From contig NC_066312.1 in assembly GCF_905404315.1 (NCBI RefSeq), forward strand, positions 15,983,001 to 16,047,000: a stretch of 64,000 nucleotides of DNA, in the 5' to 3' direction. This DNA is from Leptidea sinapis (Eukaryota > Arthropoda > Insecta > Lepidoptera > Pieridae). Positions 22,218 through 32,969 of this stretch are shown here, one piece after another. Position 1 is the stretch's first letter. Each line of letters opens with the position of its first letter. Both the position numbers and the translations under genes were made by a program. The notes below the pieces were generated by a model. The model made no database searches, was not told where the DNA came from, and saw only the letters and a program-made list of their open reading frames with translations.

Positions 22218-25200
22218 CTAATGGAAACAATAATGTTAACAATATTACGTCTTAATGCTTTTATTGATTCAACATTTATTGTTAATGTTATATACATTCA
22301 CAATATAAAAAACAAGTTAAACACAGCAAACTACTACGCCAAAACGAAGTGCGTTTACTTAATAATAATTTATATAATAATTAATACTGACCTTACTTTA
22401 CCACAATGATCATACACAATACCATTTCCCATTTGATCGAAACAAGCAACAATCGAGAAGGGCTTTTTTTCATGTAAATTTGTGTTATCATTACAACCAA
22501 AAATTAAATATATTTGTCCTACGTCTAACTCTGAAAGTAATATTAACAACTTCAAATAAGTATATATATGCAAGTAGTTTAGATTTATTTGAATTTAGTA
22601 CCTTTTAAAGTTTATTGTCCAAGTATTATACGTCAACAAATATTTTTTTAATTATAAAGTATATAATTGAAAATTTATATTACTGAAAATGTGCAAAATA
22701 CGCGATAGAGATTCAACTTTCCGAAATGCATCTCTGCAGAGTAACAATTTTTAGAACTGGTCACTTATCAATATAATAAAAAATCAGTAAAATTTTGAAA
22801 CATGTAACTCTTTGCCAATATTTAATTATTGAGTACCGATGTATTTTATGCATTTCCGACTCGATTACGATTCTGCGGCAATCGAATTGTCAATGTCACG
22901 TCAGCATAAATTTAACGCGAGAAAATTTTCGTTCAATGGTTTTTTATGACTTTCGATGTCATTCAAGTTGCCTTATGATAGACTACAATTGGACTGTAAT
23001 GCCCAATCTCTTCCCACTATTTACAATAGGTTCAATAAGTTAAAACGTGGTCGCATTTATCTCCGATTATCTACGTGACGGACCGCTTTTTACGGGGACC
23101 ACACCATAACATTACTGTTGTGACTACACCATGACATATCAACAGATTCGAACAAGTTCAAGCATCTATTTTAAAATATATTTAAATTATATAAATTTTT
23201 TTACCACGTAGAAAATTATTGTCCAAATCACGAAAAAAATGGCGTCCGGAGCAAGGTCTAACGAAGACGGAGGGTGACGAATGGCTTTTAATTGCAATTC
23301 CTGTAGAGTTGGGTTTCTCGTGCTGTATGAGGTTTCGCGTTACCTTGGAGCAATAATGGTTAAGATCGATTCATGAGTCAAGGCTGCTATCATTGTTTGG
23401 AGTTTGGCACAATAGACATTTGCCGTTACTGCTTGACCAGATCGGAGATAGCTATAGTGAATATCATCATCCAGAGACCTCCAAGCAGTTACCATTTTAC
23501 CTATTTATTGGTAAGCTTTGCTTTAGGACACTGTTGCGCCGTTTAACCTGGGGTCAGCCATTACATTTTTCGCTAACTGTCGCGTTATCATATTAAATCC
23601 ACTTTTCATCGCATGTCACAATATATCAGTCAAATCATGAGGCACCAATTAATTTGCGCATATGATTCAACATTGTTGGTAACGTAACATTAATAACACG
23701 CCGCTGATTACTGGGTAGTTTGGCTTGGATTGGCTTCCACCATCTCTTTCAACACATTGTTAACACCTGTGTGGGCGGTCTTCCACGTGGTTCGTTCTTC
23801 AAATCAAAGTTTCCATCACGAAACCTTATTTAAGATGATATTGTGTAACACTATGACGTGTCGTAAAAAAAGATGTAGTGAAACTTATGTAGACAGGAAT
23901 GTTGATCCGGTTTGGTCATACAGAGAAAAATTTATGAAAAAAAGTTTATAGAGCAAAAGGCGATGAAATATCGAGGATGTGTGGGAAAAAAGTGTGTTGA
24001 AGAAAAAAAATATTTGATATTACCTAAAAGCTACCTCGTTATGTATCTTCTCCTGCCTAACGAATTAGCACATTATAATGTCACGATAGATTTAATAATT
24101 ACTGTAGTCTTATTGGATTATACATTGTTGGTAACGTAACATTAATAACATGCCGCTGATTCCTGGGTAGTTTGGCTTGGATTGGCTTCCACCATCTCTT
24201 TCAACACATTGTTGTTCACCTGTCTTCCACGTGGTTCGTTCTTCAAATCAAAGTTTCCATCACAAAAGCGTTTAAACCAAAATCGCACGGTGAGGTCTTT
24301 AGCAGGCCCCTCTCCAAACGAAACATTTATATTGCGAGCTGTTTCTGCCGCGTAATTCCGCGTCGGAACTTGTATTCAAAAATCACTCGAATTTTCGAAG
24401 TATCCATCTTTATTATATAAAGTGAATAAAAAAAAAAAACAGAAACTCGATTATCGAATGTTGCACATATTTCAAAGAAAAACTACATAGGTACCATTCC
24501 AATTCGAAGTACCTATTACAATAAAATGGCAATTTCATACTTTAACACCTATTATTTATAGTTTTCTTGGGTTATAATCATGTTAAAAGTGAATTTAAAA
24601 ATGCATGCATATTCCCAAAATAATCAAATCGAAACACATTCTCATTCTGTTATATTATAACTTAAACAACAATTTAAATAACGTTCACCTGCGCTGGGAC
24701 GAAAATCCAATGCCTTTAATCCATTCTTATAGAATAATATGCCTCTTTCAGAACTGTATATTTTGGCCAATAATTCTCCAGTATCATAATACTTTAAAAC
24801 TTCATTTCTGTACACATAGAACCAGTTCAATTTCGGATCAACAGGCTCCATTTTAAAAACATACATCTATAAAATAAACGATTACCTTATATGATATTGT
24901 GTAACACTATTGACGTGTTGGTTAGTGAATTCGTAAGACACAGTGATTAAAGAAAGAAGTCATCCAGAGAAAATATATGAGAATAAATTTATAGAGCAAA
25001 AGGCGATGAAATATCGAAGATGTGCGGGAAAAAAACGTGTTGAAGAATAAAAATAAAAATTTGATATTACGCATTACGCGGAACGAATTTACGCATTATA
25101 TCACACTATATTTAATAATTACTGTAGTCTTATTGGGGATTTTACTATTCTAGAAATTATTAATAGATACGTATATAATAAATTTTGGTTACATTTTTAT

Positions 25201-28200
25201 AACACCACAGTAAAAGTTTTAATTAATGATAATTGAGCCTAGATTTTCTTAAATCAAATTCGTGTGTGTATTTAATGGGCAACAATTTATAAAATCAAAT
25301 AACAATATAATTAAAATTAAGAAGGTCTACAGCTTCCGAAATATATTATCTTCATTAGAAATTTAATTAGTATCAAAGAAGTTATTGTGTTGATTAGTAA
25401 TATGGATATAATGTCAGCCCTCAATTATCTTGCAACTGTCAGATCGCCAGTACTACAGGGTTCAGAGAACACCTGTATAATTCCAAAAATAAATTATAAG
25501 ACTTCCGTGAAGTCAATAAAATACTTCTAACTAGGAAAACACTAGCTGTTGTTATAATGCAATGAATTCTCATTTTGATCGTTCAGTTTAAAAAAAAAAT
25601 ATGAATCACGCGCACCTCTTTATGCATTATTGCCTAATCCTGAGTATATATGAGTTATAGTCCTATGTGGTTGAACAGTGTTGTAAATAAAAAATAATCA
25701 ACATGAAATATTAAAAAAATTAACAAGTTGTTAATAAGCATAACAGCATCTTGTCAACAAAACTATAACATAACTATGCTCGATCTTGTGTACGCAGACT
25801 TTTTTACAAGGTTACCTATCAAATTTTATAACTCACGACAAAACTTTCGTAACATTATTTACTTATCAAATCCTAATACTACTCGTTAAGTATTGAAGTC
25901 AACTCTGAAGCCGTAATATAATGAATGCCACCTGTTCAGAATCCACGGAAAACAAATCACGCCGTATACCTCTTACCATTACCATTTACTAGTCATTATT
26001 AATATAAATATATTCAAAATGAACATGATTATGCGTTTATAATGGTAGTATACAAACTTTGCGCATAATTTTGCTTGTTGGTAGAATAGTCACACCATTT
26101 TCTATAAACTTCCGATTCGATAGCATATATTGTGTGATTCCTCTTGGTGTGTCCTGCTGAAAGTCGGGAATTCGTCAGCTTAGTAATTAAATCGCTAGTT
26201 GACAAAATTTTTTTAGAAGAAACCTTAATACCACGTTAATAATTAAAGCTAATTTGTTCATTTTATTTAAAAGTAACTAAGTAATCACTTATCAATGGGT
26301 ATCCACTACAAGTTACACTAAATGTAGTACACGTTACAGTTATAACTTTTTGCTTTTAAATTATGGTTTAATTTGTTTGGTTTGATACCTTTCTTTGTGG
26401 CAAGATATATTCTAATTATAAAATATATTGCAGATGTTCATGAATAGGAGGGGGAATTAATGAATGGAACAAGGAAATGAAAAAGGGCGGTACATAGACA
26501 ACCTGTGGTCTCCACAGAACATTTTTACTCTAACGACACCCCCTGGTGGTCTCTGTGCTCGCGCGGCGCCTCAAATTGGCGCGAATTTGAACGAAACTTA
26601 ACAAATGTAGTATTTGGAAATTACATAACTGATAATACTATTATTGAAAGAAACTTATTATTACTTGTAATATCTCAGCATTGGCCATAGCATGTAATTC
26701 CTTAGATCCAGTTTTGCTCACTTTTTGTGATAATGTTTCATTAGAAAGAAAGTTATATTGACATTTAAATAATAAGGGTGTGAAGGAGCCGACACTCTGT
26801 GACTTCAAACGAGCTTTCTTAAGAATTTTACAACCGAATATCAATCTTCTCGCCGATGAACGTCTGGGTAGACATTCTAGAACAGTATCTGAAGATTTTT
26901 CTTCCTGTGAAATCTCTGTTGTTCTCCTTGATAATACTGGAAAACTATAACATCTAGGTAATTCAGATTTATATAATGACTTGGTTTCTTTATGATGGCT
27001 TGTCTTTTTATTCATTTTTTTCCATAACTCTATCTGCGACTGTATATGATGAGATTTTTGAATAGACATACTGTTAGGAATAGCTAAATTATACTCCTTT
27101 CTTTTTACATTATTTTTGCTTTTACCACTTTTCGTATTTTTAACGGATGACGCATCAATTTCTTCAGTTTTTTTATATGACCATTCAGGTTGCTTGATAT
27201 TTTTTTCCCGTGTTTCTTTATCGTCCCCTTTATTGCCGACATTATCATGTGACGTTTTCGGCTGTAGTGTTGTAACGATTTTTTTTTTATCTTCTTGTAG
27301 CGTTTGTAGTAATTGTGATGCTTCTTCATTTTTCTCTAATGACGATTTTATATTACTTTTAGGAGCCTCGACGTATAGCCTTGCACGAAATTTCATGCTC
27401 TCAGGTATATATGTACATATACTCATTGTTCCTTCCGGTGTGGAAATTTCACTCATTATTTTTTCTATAAACTTTTTGCTTATTGCATTATTCTCGGAGC
27501 TCAAATAATCTGTTTCATTCGACGGAAAACCTTCTAAACGTGGGGTACCTGCCATATCTGCAGGTTCATATTTAATAAGCCTTATAAGATTTTCTAGTTC
27601 TGCATCTGAATGAAAACTCTTAACAAAAGCTTCGTTTACAGAAGCTTCTTCTAACATACACTTTAGTATGTCTCTTACTTTACAAATCCATGACTTGTAT
27701 TGTTCTTCACTATCAGCATGCTGCTGAACTTTATAGTTAATGAACTTGTTTAATAAATATTCGCATCTTTTACAGTTGCCTTTTAAATTTAATCGCTTAC
27801 AATGTTGACACACTGCTAGTATTTCATTTTTTCTTATAATATCTATCTCATCTAATAGATACTGAATACGCTTTATAGAACATTTGCATGAACAGCATGT
27901 CGTTTTAAATTGACCTGTAAATTCATTTTTCCTTATTTAATAGTAACAATAACAAGTAATACGCTTAATAATGTCTACTTCGTATTCTGCTGTCTTATTA
28001 CTCTTTACTGTTTTGGGTCTGAGAAACTTAATATTGAAAGTACAACAATATTAATACAATATTGTATATACTTAGTCGGCCATAAATACCGATAGAATTA
28101 AAAATAAACAAAATATTACATTTGAATTTGGAATCAGTCAATTTTATTTCATTGTTCATTGAGTTTTCTCATTGTGGCGCCAATACATTGTACAATATTT

Positions 28201-30432
28201 TGCGGTATTAAAATGGAGTGGGGTGATAAAGAGAACCGAATCGCTGTGATTGCATTACACGGAGTAGGTATGGAGCTAAATGCAATTTTTAAAACTCTCC
28301 ATACGCTTGGTATTAGTAAATTGTTTGTGTACTGGGCTATTAATAGGTACAATGAGACCTCCTCTGTTTGTGACAAAAAAATATCTGGCCCTCCACGTAG
28401 TGTTCGTACGAAAAAGGTGGTCAAAGCAGTAAGGGAAAGAATTCGAAGAAATCCTGTCCGAAAGCAAAAGATTTTATCTCGGGAGATGAAGATAGAACCT
28501 AGAATCATGTCGCGTATTTTAAAAGATTACTTAGGATTTGTAGCCTATAAAAGACGTACAGGTCATTTCTTAACTGATAATTTAAAAAAGAATAGGGTGG
28601 TAAAATCAAAACAACCACAGAAATGGTACGCAAAGGGAGGTCACAGAAAAATTTTGTTTAAGGATGAGAAATTTTTTACAAGTGAGCAACATTTTAAAAA
28701 ACAAGATGACCGTATTTATGCTCAAAGCTCTGAGGAAGCTTCCCAATTAGTCAACTGAGTGCAACGTGGGTATAATATCCAAGAATGGTCCTTCCAGCAA
28801 GACTCGGTGCCGGGTCATAAAGCTCGGTCTACACAGACTTGGAAACGAACGTTTCGGACTTCATCAGAGTTGAAGACAGGCCGTCGTCTAGTCCCGATCT
28901 TAATCTGCTGGATTATGATTTATGGTCAGTTTTAGAGAGTACCTACAATTTCTCCAAACACCAAGATAATTTGAGTCCCTAAAACAATCCGTACGCTTGG
29001 CAGTGAAGAATTTTCCCATGGAAAGAGTGCGTGCTTCTATTGATAACTGGCCTCAACGTTTAGAGGACAGTATTGCAGCCAATGGAGACCCCTTCGAATA
29101 AGCTTTTTATATTTCAATTTTTTTATATTTATTTGTTAAAGTGACACAAGTAATAAATGTTATTTGCAATAGATTTTTTTTTGGTTTGTTTCAGTATTTA
29201 TAGCAAGACTAGGTATTATTAAAAAGAGTGCAAAAAAGAAGGCTGGGATAGTTTCTTGCGAAGTTTCTTCTGTCTCACAGTGTCATTAGTGTCCGACGTG
29301 TTTTAACTGACATCAAAAAGGATTCTAAAGGAATCAATTTTGAGTAAATAAATTCATACTTATGCCTTTTAGTGATAAAGTAAGTCTATCACTAGCTCTG
29401 CTGTAGGTACATTTTCTACAGTTTTCAGATTAACACGTTTTATCAATCATGCTACTTCCATCTAAGTGACTCATAAAATTAATTATAATCATTAACTTAC
29501 AAAGTTCTGTAGCAAAATCGAATCTTCGCAATTGTTTTTTTCCGATATTATGTAGAATAATACGATTAATGTTATTTTTGTTGGTTTTTATCTGAAAATG
29601 TATATCAAAATTAAGACTGCAAATTATAATATATATGTACTTGTGTGCAAAGGCAGTCGAGGTATCATCCAGTTCGTAAGTCTATATGCTAAATGCTAAC
29701 TCCTACACTATTTCTTCTGAAAATTAATTAAATCGTCCGATTACTTTGTATGTCAAAAATATATTGACAGGCGATTGTCATAATATTTACTGAGCTCTGG
29801 GGTTTTGGAATTGGAAGATTGGAAATTGAATACTTACTAAAAATTATGAAATGTTTCTCGTCTTAAATAATTAATATTAATATTGTTTAAATTAATATTA
29901 TTATTATTACAATGCTTCTTTTAATGTATAAACTTTGTAACGGATTATATTTTTTTAGACTTTAATAATATTATTAGCCTTAACAAATTGCCTATACGTA
30001 CAAGTAGGTATAGGAGGATATTTTTAAGTCATCGATTTGGGCAAACTCCCACTAATGTAGATATATCAGTAATAAAGCTTTACAAAATTACTAACAGGGT
30101 CGATATTTTTATATATTAATAGTCCTGAATTCCGAAGATTAATAATTTGTTTAAAGTTGCCATTGTCTGGGGCTCGACGACAAGCTTCGCAGCGTCGCGG
30201 ATCACTGCAAGACAGAAATTTTAAAATGGGATATTTGAATTTTCATGCTCTGAAAAACGTATTTACTTCCAAGCCCGGCCTTTAAGGATTTCATAATTCT
30301 GCTATCTTTCTGCATAGTAACCGTATAAGTAGGTAACTCACGAACTACGCTTACTCTTGAGGTGTTGCACGCTTCGCAACGGAGATCCACTACCATTAGG
30401 TGTAAAACTGGCTTCTTGTGCTCCTTTTCCAT
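21677..30432 (-). CDS. FAM194/ERICH6-like protein, whole gene
   Basis: Minus-strand exons 30432-30267, 27914-26665, 24866-24689, 22530-22392 and 22217-21677 join in phase to about 757 aa. The last three carry a FAM194 domain (about residues 480-670): FYVYRNEVLKYYDTGELLAK, FSIVACFDQMGNGIVYDHCG, TEGIVLDKKIGPHTRWQW, ISLRILNQSNIYILFRNGKT. These fit the family pattern of YPSG, YHPNG, ILDEKG-RW-W and a final SIxLLF-like strand. Vertebrate members (ERICH6) are testis-enriched with no defined biochemical role. The large exon is hydrophilic and Lys/Glu/Ser-rich, probably disordered. Its start holds paired cysteines (CCSCKC, CQHC, CKRC) that may bind metal; that is inference. The first exon is the weakest part: the ATG at 30432 was chosen because its donor phase fits, but exon 30204-30092 fits equally well. 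Confidence 0.75.
22392..22530 (-). CDS. FAM194-like gene, FAM194-domain exon
   Basis: Acceptor ttactttcag, donor gtcagt. The stronger-looking donor eight bases earlier (gtaagg) would put a stop in the next exon, so it was rejected. Encodes ELDVGQIYLIFGCNDNTNLH and FSIVACFDQMGNGIVYDHCG. Confidence 0.78.
22531..23225. other. Intron DNA with nothing recognised
   Basis: AT-rich intron of the FAM194-like gene. Confidence 0.5.
23226..24420 (-). mobile_element. Mariner transposon remnant, rearranged
   Basis: Minus-strand reading starts MDTSKIRVIFEYKFRRG at 24405, then recovers CRLERGL-like and RFWFKRFCDGNFDLKNEPRG-like blocks, later WLTPG-TAQQCPK, HYSYLRSGQAVTANVYCAKL and TARETQLYR. These follow the order of a mariner (cecropia-type, DD34D) transposase. 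Stops, frameshifts and a missing catalytic centre show that it is dead. The segment around EANPSQT is present twice (23676-23835 and 24125-24290), separated by the foreign block 23836-24121. Confidence 0.8.
23836..24121. repeat. Duplicated block X, copy 1 (inside the mariner remnant)
   Basis: Shares gatattgtgtaacactatga, atagagcaaaaggcgatgaa, atatcgaggatgtg and ttactgtagtcttattgg with 24888-25134. Copy 1 lies between two copies of a mariner segment. Confidence 0.8.
24689..24866 (-). CDS. FAM194-like gene, start of FAM194 domain
   Basis: Acceptor attttatag and donor gtgaac on the minus strand. Encodes LNWFYVYRNEVLKYYDTGEL and GILFYKNGLKALDFRPSA, with the domain's typical tyrosine-glycine turns. 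It is flanked on both sides by copies of one repeated block (see 23836-24121 and 24888-25134). Confidence 0.78.
24888..25134. repeat. Duplicated block X, copy 2 (other side of the exon)
   Basis: Diverged direct repeat of 23836-24121 (atgatattgtgtaacactat, atagagcaaaaggcgatgaa, tactgtagtcttattggg). Together the two copies flank the exon at 24689-24866. Confidence 0.8.
25135..26664. other. Intron DNA with nothing recognised
   Basis: AT-rich intron of the FAM194-like gene. 26505-26600 is slightly GC-richer but has no recognised content. Confidence 0.5.
26665..27914 (-). CDS. FAM194-like gene, large central exon
   Basis: 416 codons between acceptor gaatttacag and donor gtaata, phase 1 in and phase 0 out. 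It starts QFKTTCCSCKCSIKRIQYLL and continues to CQHCKRLNLKGNCKRCEYLL, a cysteine-rich stretch. A long charged, low-complexity segment follows, ending AMANAEILQ. No named domain was recognised in the middle part. Confidence 0.78.
28085..29199 (+). mobile_element. maT (DD37D) mariner-family transposon, defective copy
   Basis: The interior encodes a maT-type transposase. The tips AATACCGATAG and (other strand) AATACTGAAAC are weakly alike, and TA flanks both (28083-28084, 29200-29201), so the ends are inferred. It lies within the intron between the large exon and the candidate upstream exons of the FAM194-like gene, in opposite orientation. An internal deletion and a stop make it non-functional. 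Confidence 0.8.
28159..29101 (+). pseudogene. maT transposase pseudogene
   Basis: The N-terminal two helix-turn-helix regions are intact (KENRIAVIALHGVGMELNAI; PRSVRTKKVVKAVRERIRRN), as is the first acidic block at KDEKFFT. An in-frame TGA follows SQLVN where the family has Arg (CGA to TGA). Next comes a deletion of roughly 80 codons. The frame then resumes near QQDSVPGHKARSTQTW and SSPDLNLLDYDLW, giving a 37-residue spacing between the second and third Asp, the hallmark of maT. The terminal part SIDNWPQRLEDSIAANGDPF is well kept. Confidence 0.82.
29205..30090. other. Intron DNA with nothing recognised
   Basis: AT-rich intron of the FAM194-like gene. Confidence 0.5.
30092..30204 (-). CDS. 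FAM194-like gene, candidate alternative upstream exon (B)
   Basis: Acceptor tttctgtcttgcag, donor gtaatt, phase 2 in and phase 1 out. Encodes DPRRCEACRRAPDNGNFKQI and then INLRNSGLLIYKNIDPV, and joins to the large exon in frame. It carries the same R-C-E-A-C motif as the exon at 30267-30432. Confidence 0.5.
30267..30432 (-). CDS. FAM194-like gene, candidate first coding exon (A)
   Basis: From ATG at 30432 to donor gtaaat. Encodes MEKEHKKPVLHLMVVDLRCE ACNTSR and ends SLKAGLG, in the phase needed by the large exon at 27914. An acceptor (gttttatttag) seven bases upstream of the ATG would extend it to 30439 in phase 2, so it may be an internal exon instead. Confidence 0.5.
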
Positions 30433-30439
30433 AAACACA

Positions 30440-31185
30440 CTAAATAAAACTGTAATAATGGCTAGGCTATTACAAAACGTTTCAATTAAATGTCCAGTTT
30501 TCATCATTATTTAGATATAATATATCGATGCATGACACTCTTTAAATTACGACAACTTTTGTTTCTATTACAATTCTTACCAGACATCCATACTTGAATA
30601 CACCTTGTCCTTATTAACTTCCAATACTAAAAGGTTTTAAGGTTTTCAACTTAAATCCGTGCTGCTCATCTTATTCATAATATAGCTTATCAGTAGGTAC
30701 ATTTACGCTTAAAACGTACAACTGAAACATAAAGAATTTTCTCAAGATTAGAAGAATTATTTTATTTTGGTTAGTAGGTACTTAGACTTGGAAGTAGATA
30801 TATTATTACCTCGCTGTATGATCACAGCTCTTGGCACAGTAACTAAGTTTCAAAAAAGAACTTCCACTATCAATATATTTCCCTTAAATAGTACGATTGT
30901 ACACATTTCAATTGAAACAACTATGTACCTACCATAAAATATTTGAAAATGACGTTACTATCTTGACAATGATTAAATATTTATCTTGATAAGTCACTGG
31001 CGTTCTTATTTACAAATGACATTAGTACAAATAATTACCTCATCAAATTTATTTTTATTTCGCCCTGTGTTTTCCCTGGGCATTAAAAAATAGGAAAGTC
31101 CCAGGCCTAAGGGTGTCGTAATAGGCGACTTAAGGCATTTTCCAGTCTACAGGCCTTTTTCTGCCGTGAAGCAGAAATGTGTAGG
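30440..31185. other. Intergenic DNA with nothing recognised
   Basis: Upstream of the FAM194-like gene. No additional 5' exon or promoter element could be identified with confidence. Confidence 0.45.
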
Positions 31186-31189
31186 CATT

Positions 31190-31272
31190 ATTGTGTTTCG
31201 GTGTGAAGAGCGCCGTAGCTAGTGAAATTACGGGGAAAATAAGACCCTACGTGCCAGTCTGGCGTTGGTAAG
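31190..31272 (+). repeat. Dispersed repeat family C, copy 2
   Basis: Carries tgtttcggtgtgaagagcgc followed by cgtagctagtgaaattacgg, matching 9381-9455. Confidence 0.6.
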
Positions 31273-31444
31273 TATAACAATGGAGAATGAGGTGTGCTTA
31301 CTAATTATTTTTGATTACGTGCATGCTTTACTTGAGCATAATTCATGTTATCTTAATAGCTTATATCCCCTAAGTTGAAGCAATAACGTCGTCACAGTCC
31401 ATTTCCATTACGTGCGGTCCTATTTATATCTCTTTATTGCTGTC

Positions 31445-32969
31445 CAGCGGGCCTACCATGAACTCTTATTTCGATTCAGTTGACGACCTAACATGAACTG
31501 CTTGCTATTTCATACACGACGTCATTAGAACTATCCAATTTAGGTTGACGTCGAATCAAGTCGGAAATTGAATTGCAAACCGTTTTAGTTCGTTCATTCA
31601 TTCGTACCATGAGCTAATATTTCAACCTAAACTGGACAACTCATGTGTCAAAGTGAGCGATTCAAAAAAAGTTGTTACTTTCTAAGCGAAAAGTGACTCA
31701 TGTTGTTACTAACTTTTAAAAAATGGTGAAAGCATACATAAAAAGAAAATTAGTTGACTAAAGATGAGATGGAAACACTTCATTGCACTTTTTTCTAAAA
31801 CAAAATATGAAAATAAGTAAATACCGAAACTGAAAATACTAAAGACAAAGCAGTAAGGCTTTAGCCTGTTCGCAAGAACGAACTAAAAAAATGTGCTCTG
31901 TGCTCCTGTCAAATCAAACATGATGAATGGAGATGAGTTCATAACTCGTTTTAAATAATTAGTTTACTTTTACGAAAACAGCTAAGCAAACCTTTAATTT
32001 GCAATTCAAAGAACTATATATTATATTACTATGTTTTAATATGGGCTTAATGGTTTATAATTTGACCCTATAAAGTGCAATTTTCGAATATATTTGCAGT
32101 AATTTCTACGCAAAAAAAAACTCTAAAATCATATCATTACAGGTTTCGAAACACAACGCATACGATTCGAGTAAGAGAGACAGACTTATGCAACGTCTGT
32201 ACAGCGTAATCTCTTTCTCACACCGCAGACCACAGACAAATTACTTTCGTTCATTCTTCCATATGCGATTCAAACGCCATTCAATTATAGCCTTCAGATG
32301 GCCTACTATCAACTTTTAATAAGCAATGCGATTCCGATGCAGTCCAGTTTAGGTACCTAAACTGAATCACTAAAATACGTACCATGAAATGCCTTTTAAA
32401 AATGGCGTTTTGATCGCTTATTAAGAATGAACGAAATAAATTTGTCTGTGGTTCGCTGTGACAGAAAGGGATGATACTCTACAGTCGTTGCATAAGTTTG
32501 TCTCTCTTACTCGAAACATTTGCGCTGCGTTTCGAAACACTTTCAATTTTGGTATTTATTTTCAGTATTTTGTTTTACAAAAAAGTCCAATAAAGTATTC
32601 TCATCTCATCTTTCATCAATAAAACTTTCCTTTTCTGTATGTTTTCACTATTTTTTAAAAGTTATTAACAACACTATTCACTTTCCTCTAAGTTACAACT
32701 TTTTTCTAATCACTCACTTTGACACGCTATCCAGTTTAGGTTGAAATATTACCTCATGGTACGAATGAATGAACGAACTAAATCAGATTGCGATTCAATT
32801 GACATAATTTTTTACATTTAATTGACATCATTGCGATTTAATCAGTTAATTTGACGTGAACCAAAATTAGATAGCTCTCATCACGTCGTGGTACGAAATA
32901 GCAAAGCAGTTCATTTTAGGTTGTCAATTGAATCGCAATAAGAGTTCATGAAAGGCTCGCAGAGCGCTG
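31445..32969. mobile_element. Large foldback (long inverted repeat) element
   Basis: The right arm (about 32400-32969) read in reverse matches the left arm over most of its length. Examples are catgaactcttatt, ctaaactggacaac/ctaaactggatagc, acttttaaaaaat, aagatgagatg and cgagtaagagagacagactt. Tips read CAGCGGGCC and CAGCGCTCTGCGAGCC. The left arm carries about 300 extra bases (31846-32150). The centre holds the 20-base palindrome cagtttaggtacctaaactg. There is no transposase. It is a non-autonomous element able to fold into a very long hairpin. Confidence 0.82.

Noticed and set aside
27116..27508. 130-codon plus-strand open frame opposite the large FAM194-like exon
   Set aside because: Shadow of the minus-strand coding exon, with a hydrophobic composition typical of the complement of Lys/Glu-rich codons.
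28149..28508. 119-codon minus-strand open frame over the maT element
   Set aside because: Shadow of the transposase frame on the plus strand.
30206..30266. A 61-base intron joining exons A and B of the FAM194-like gene
   Set aside because: The join shifts exon B out of its R-C-E-A-C frame and reaches a stop, so both exons cannot be used together.
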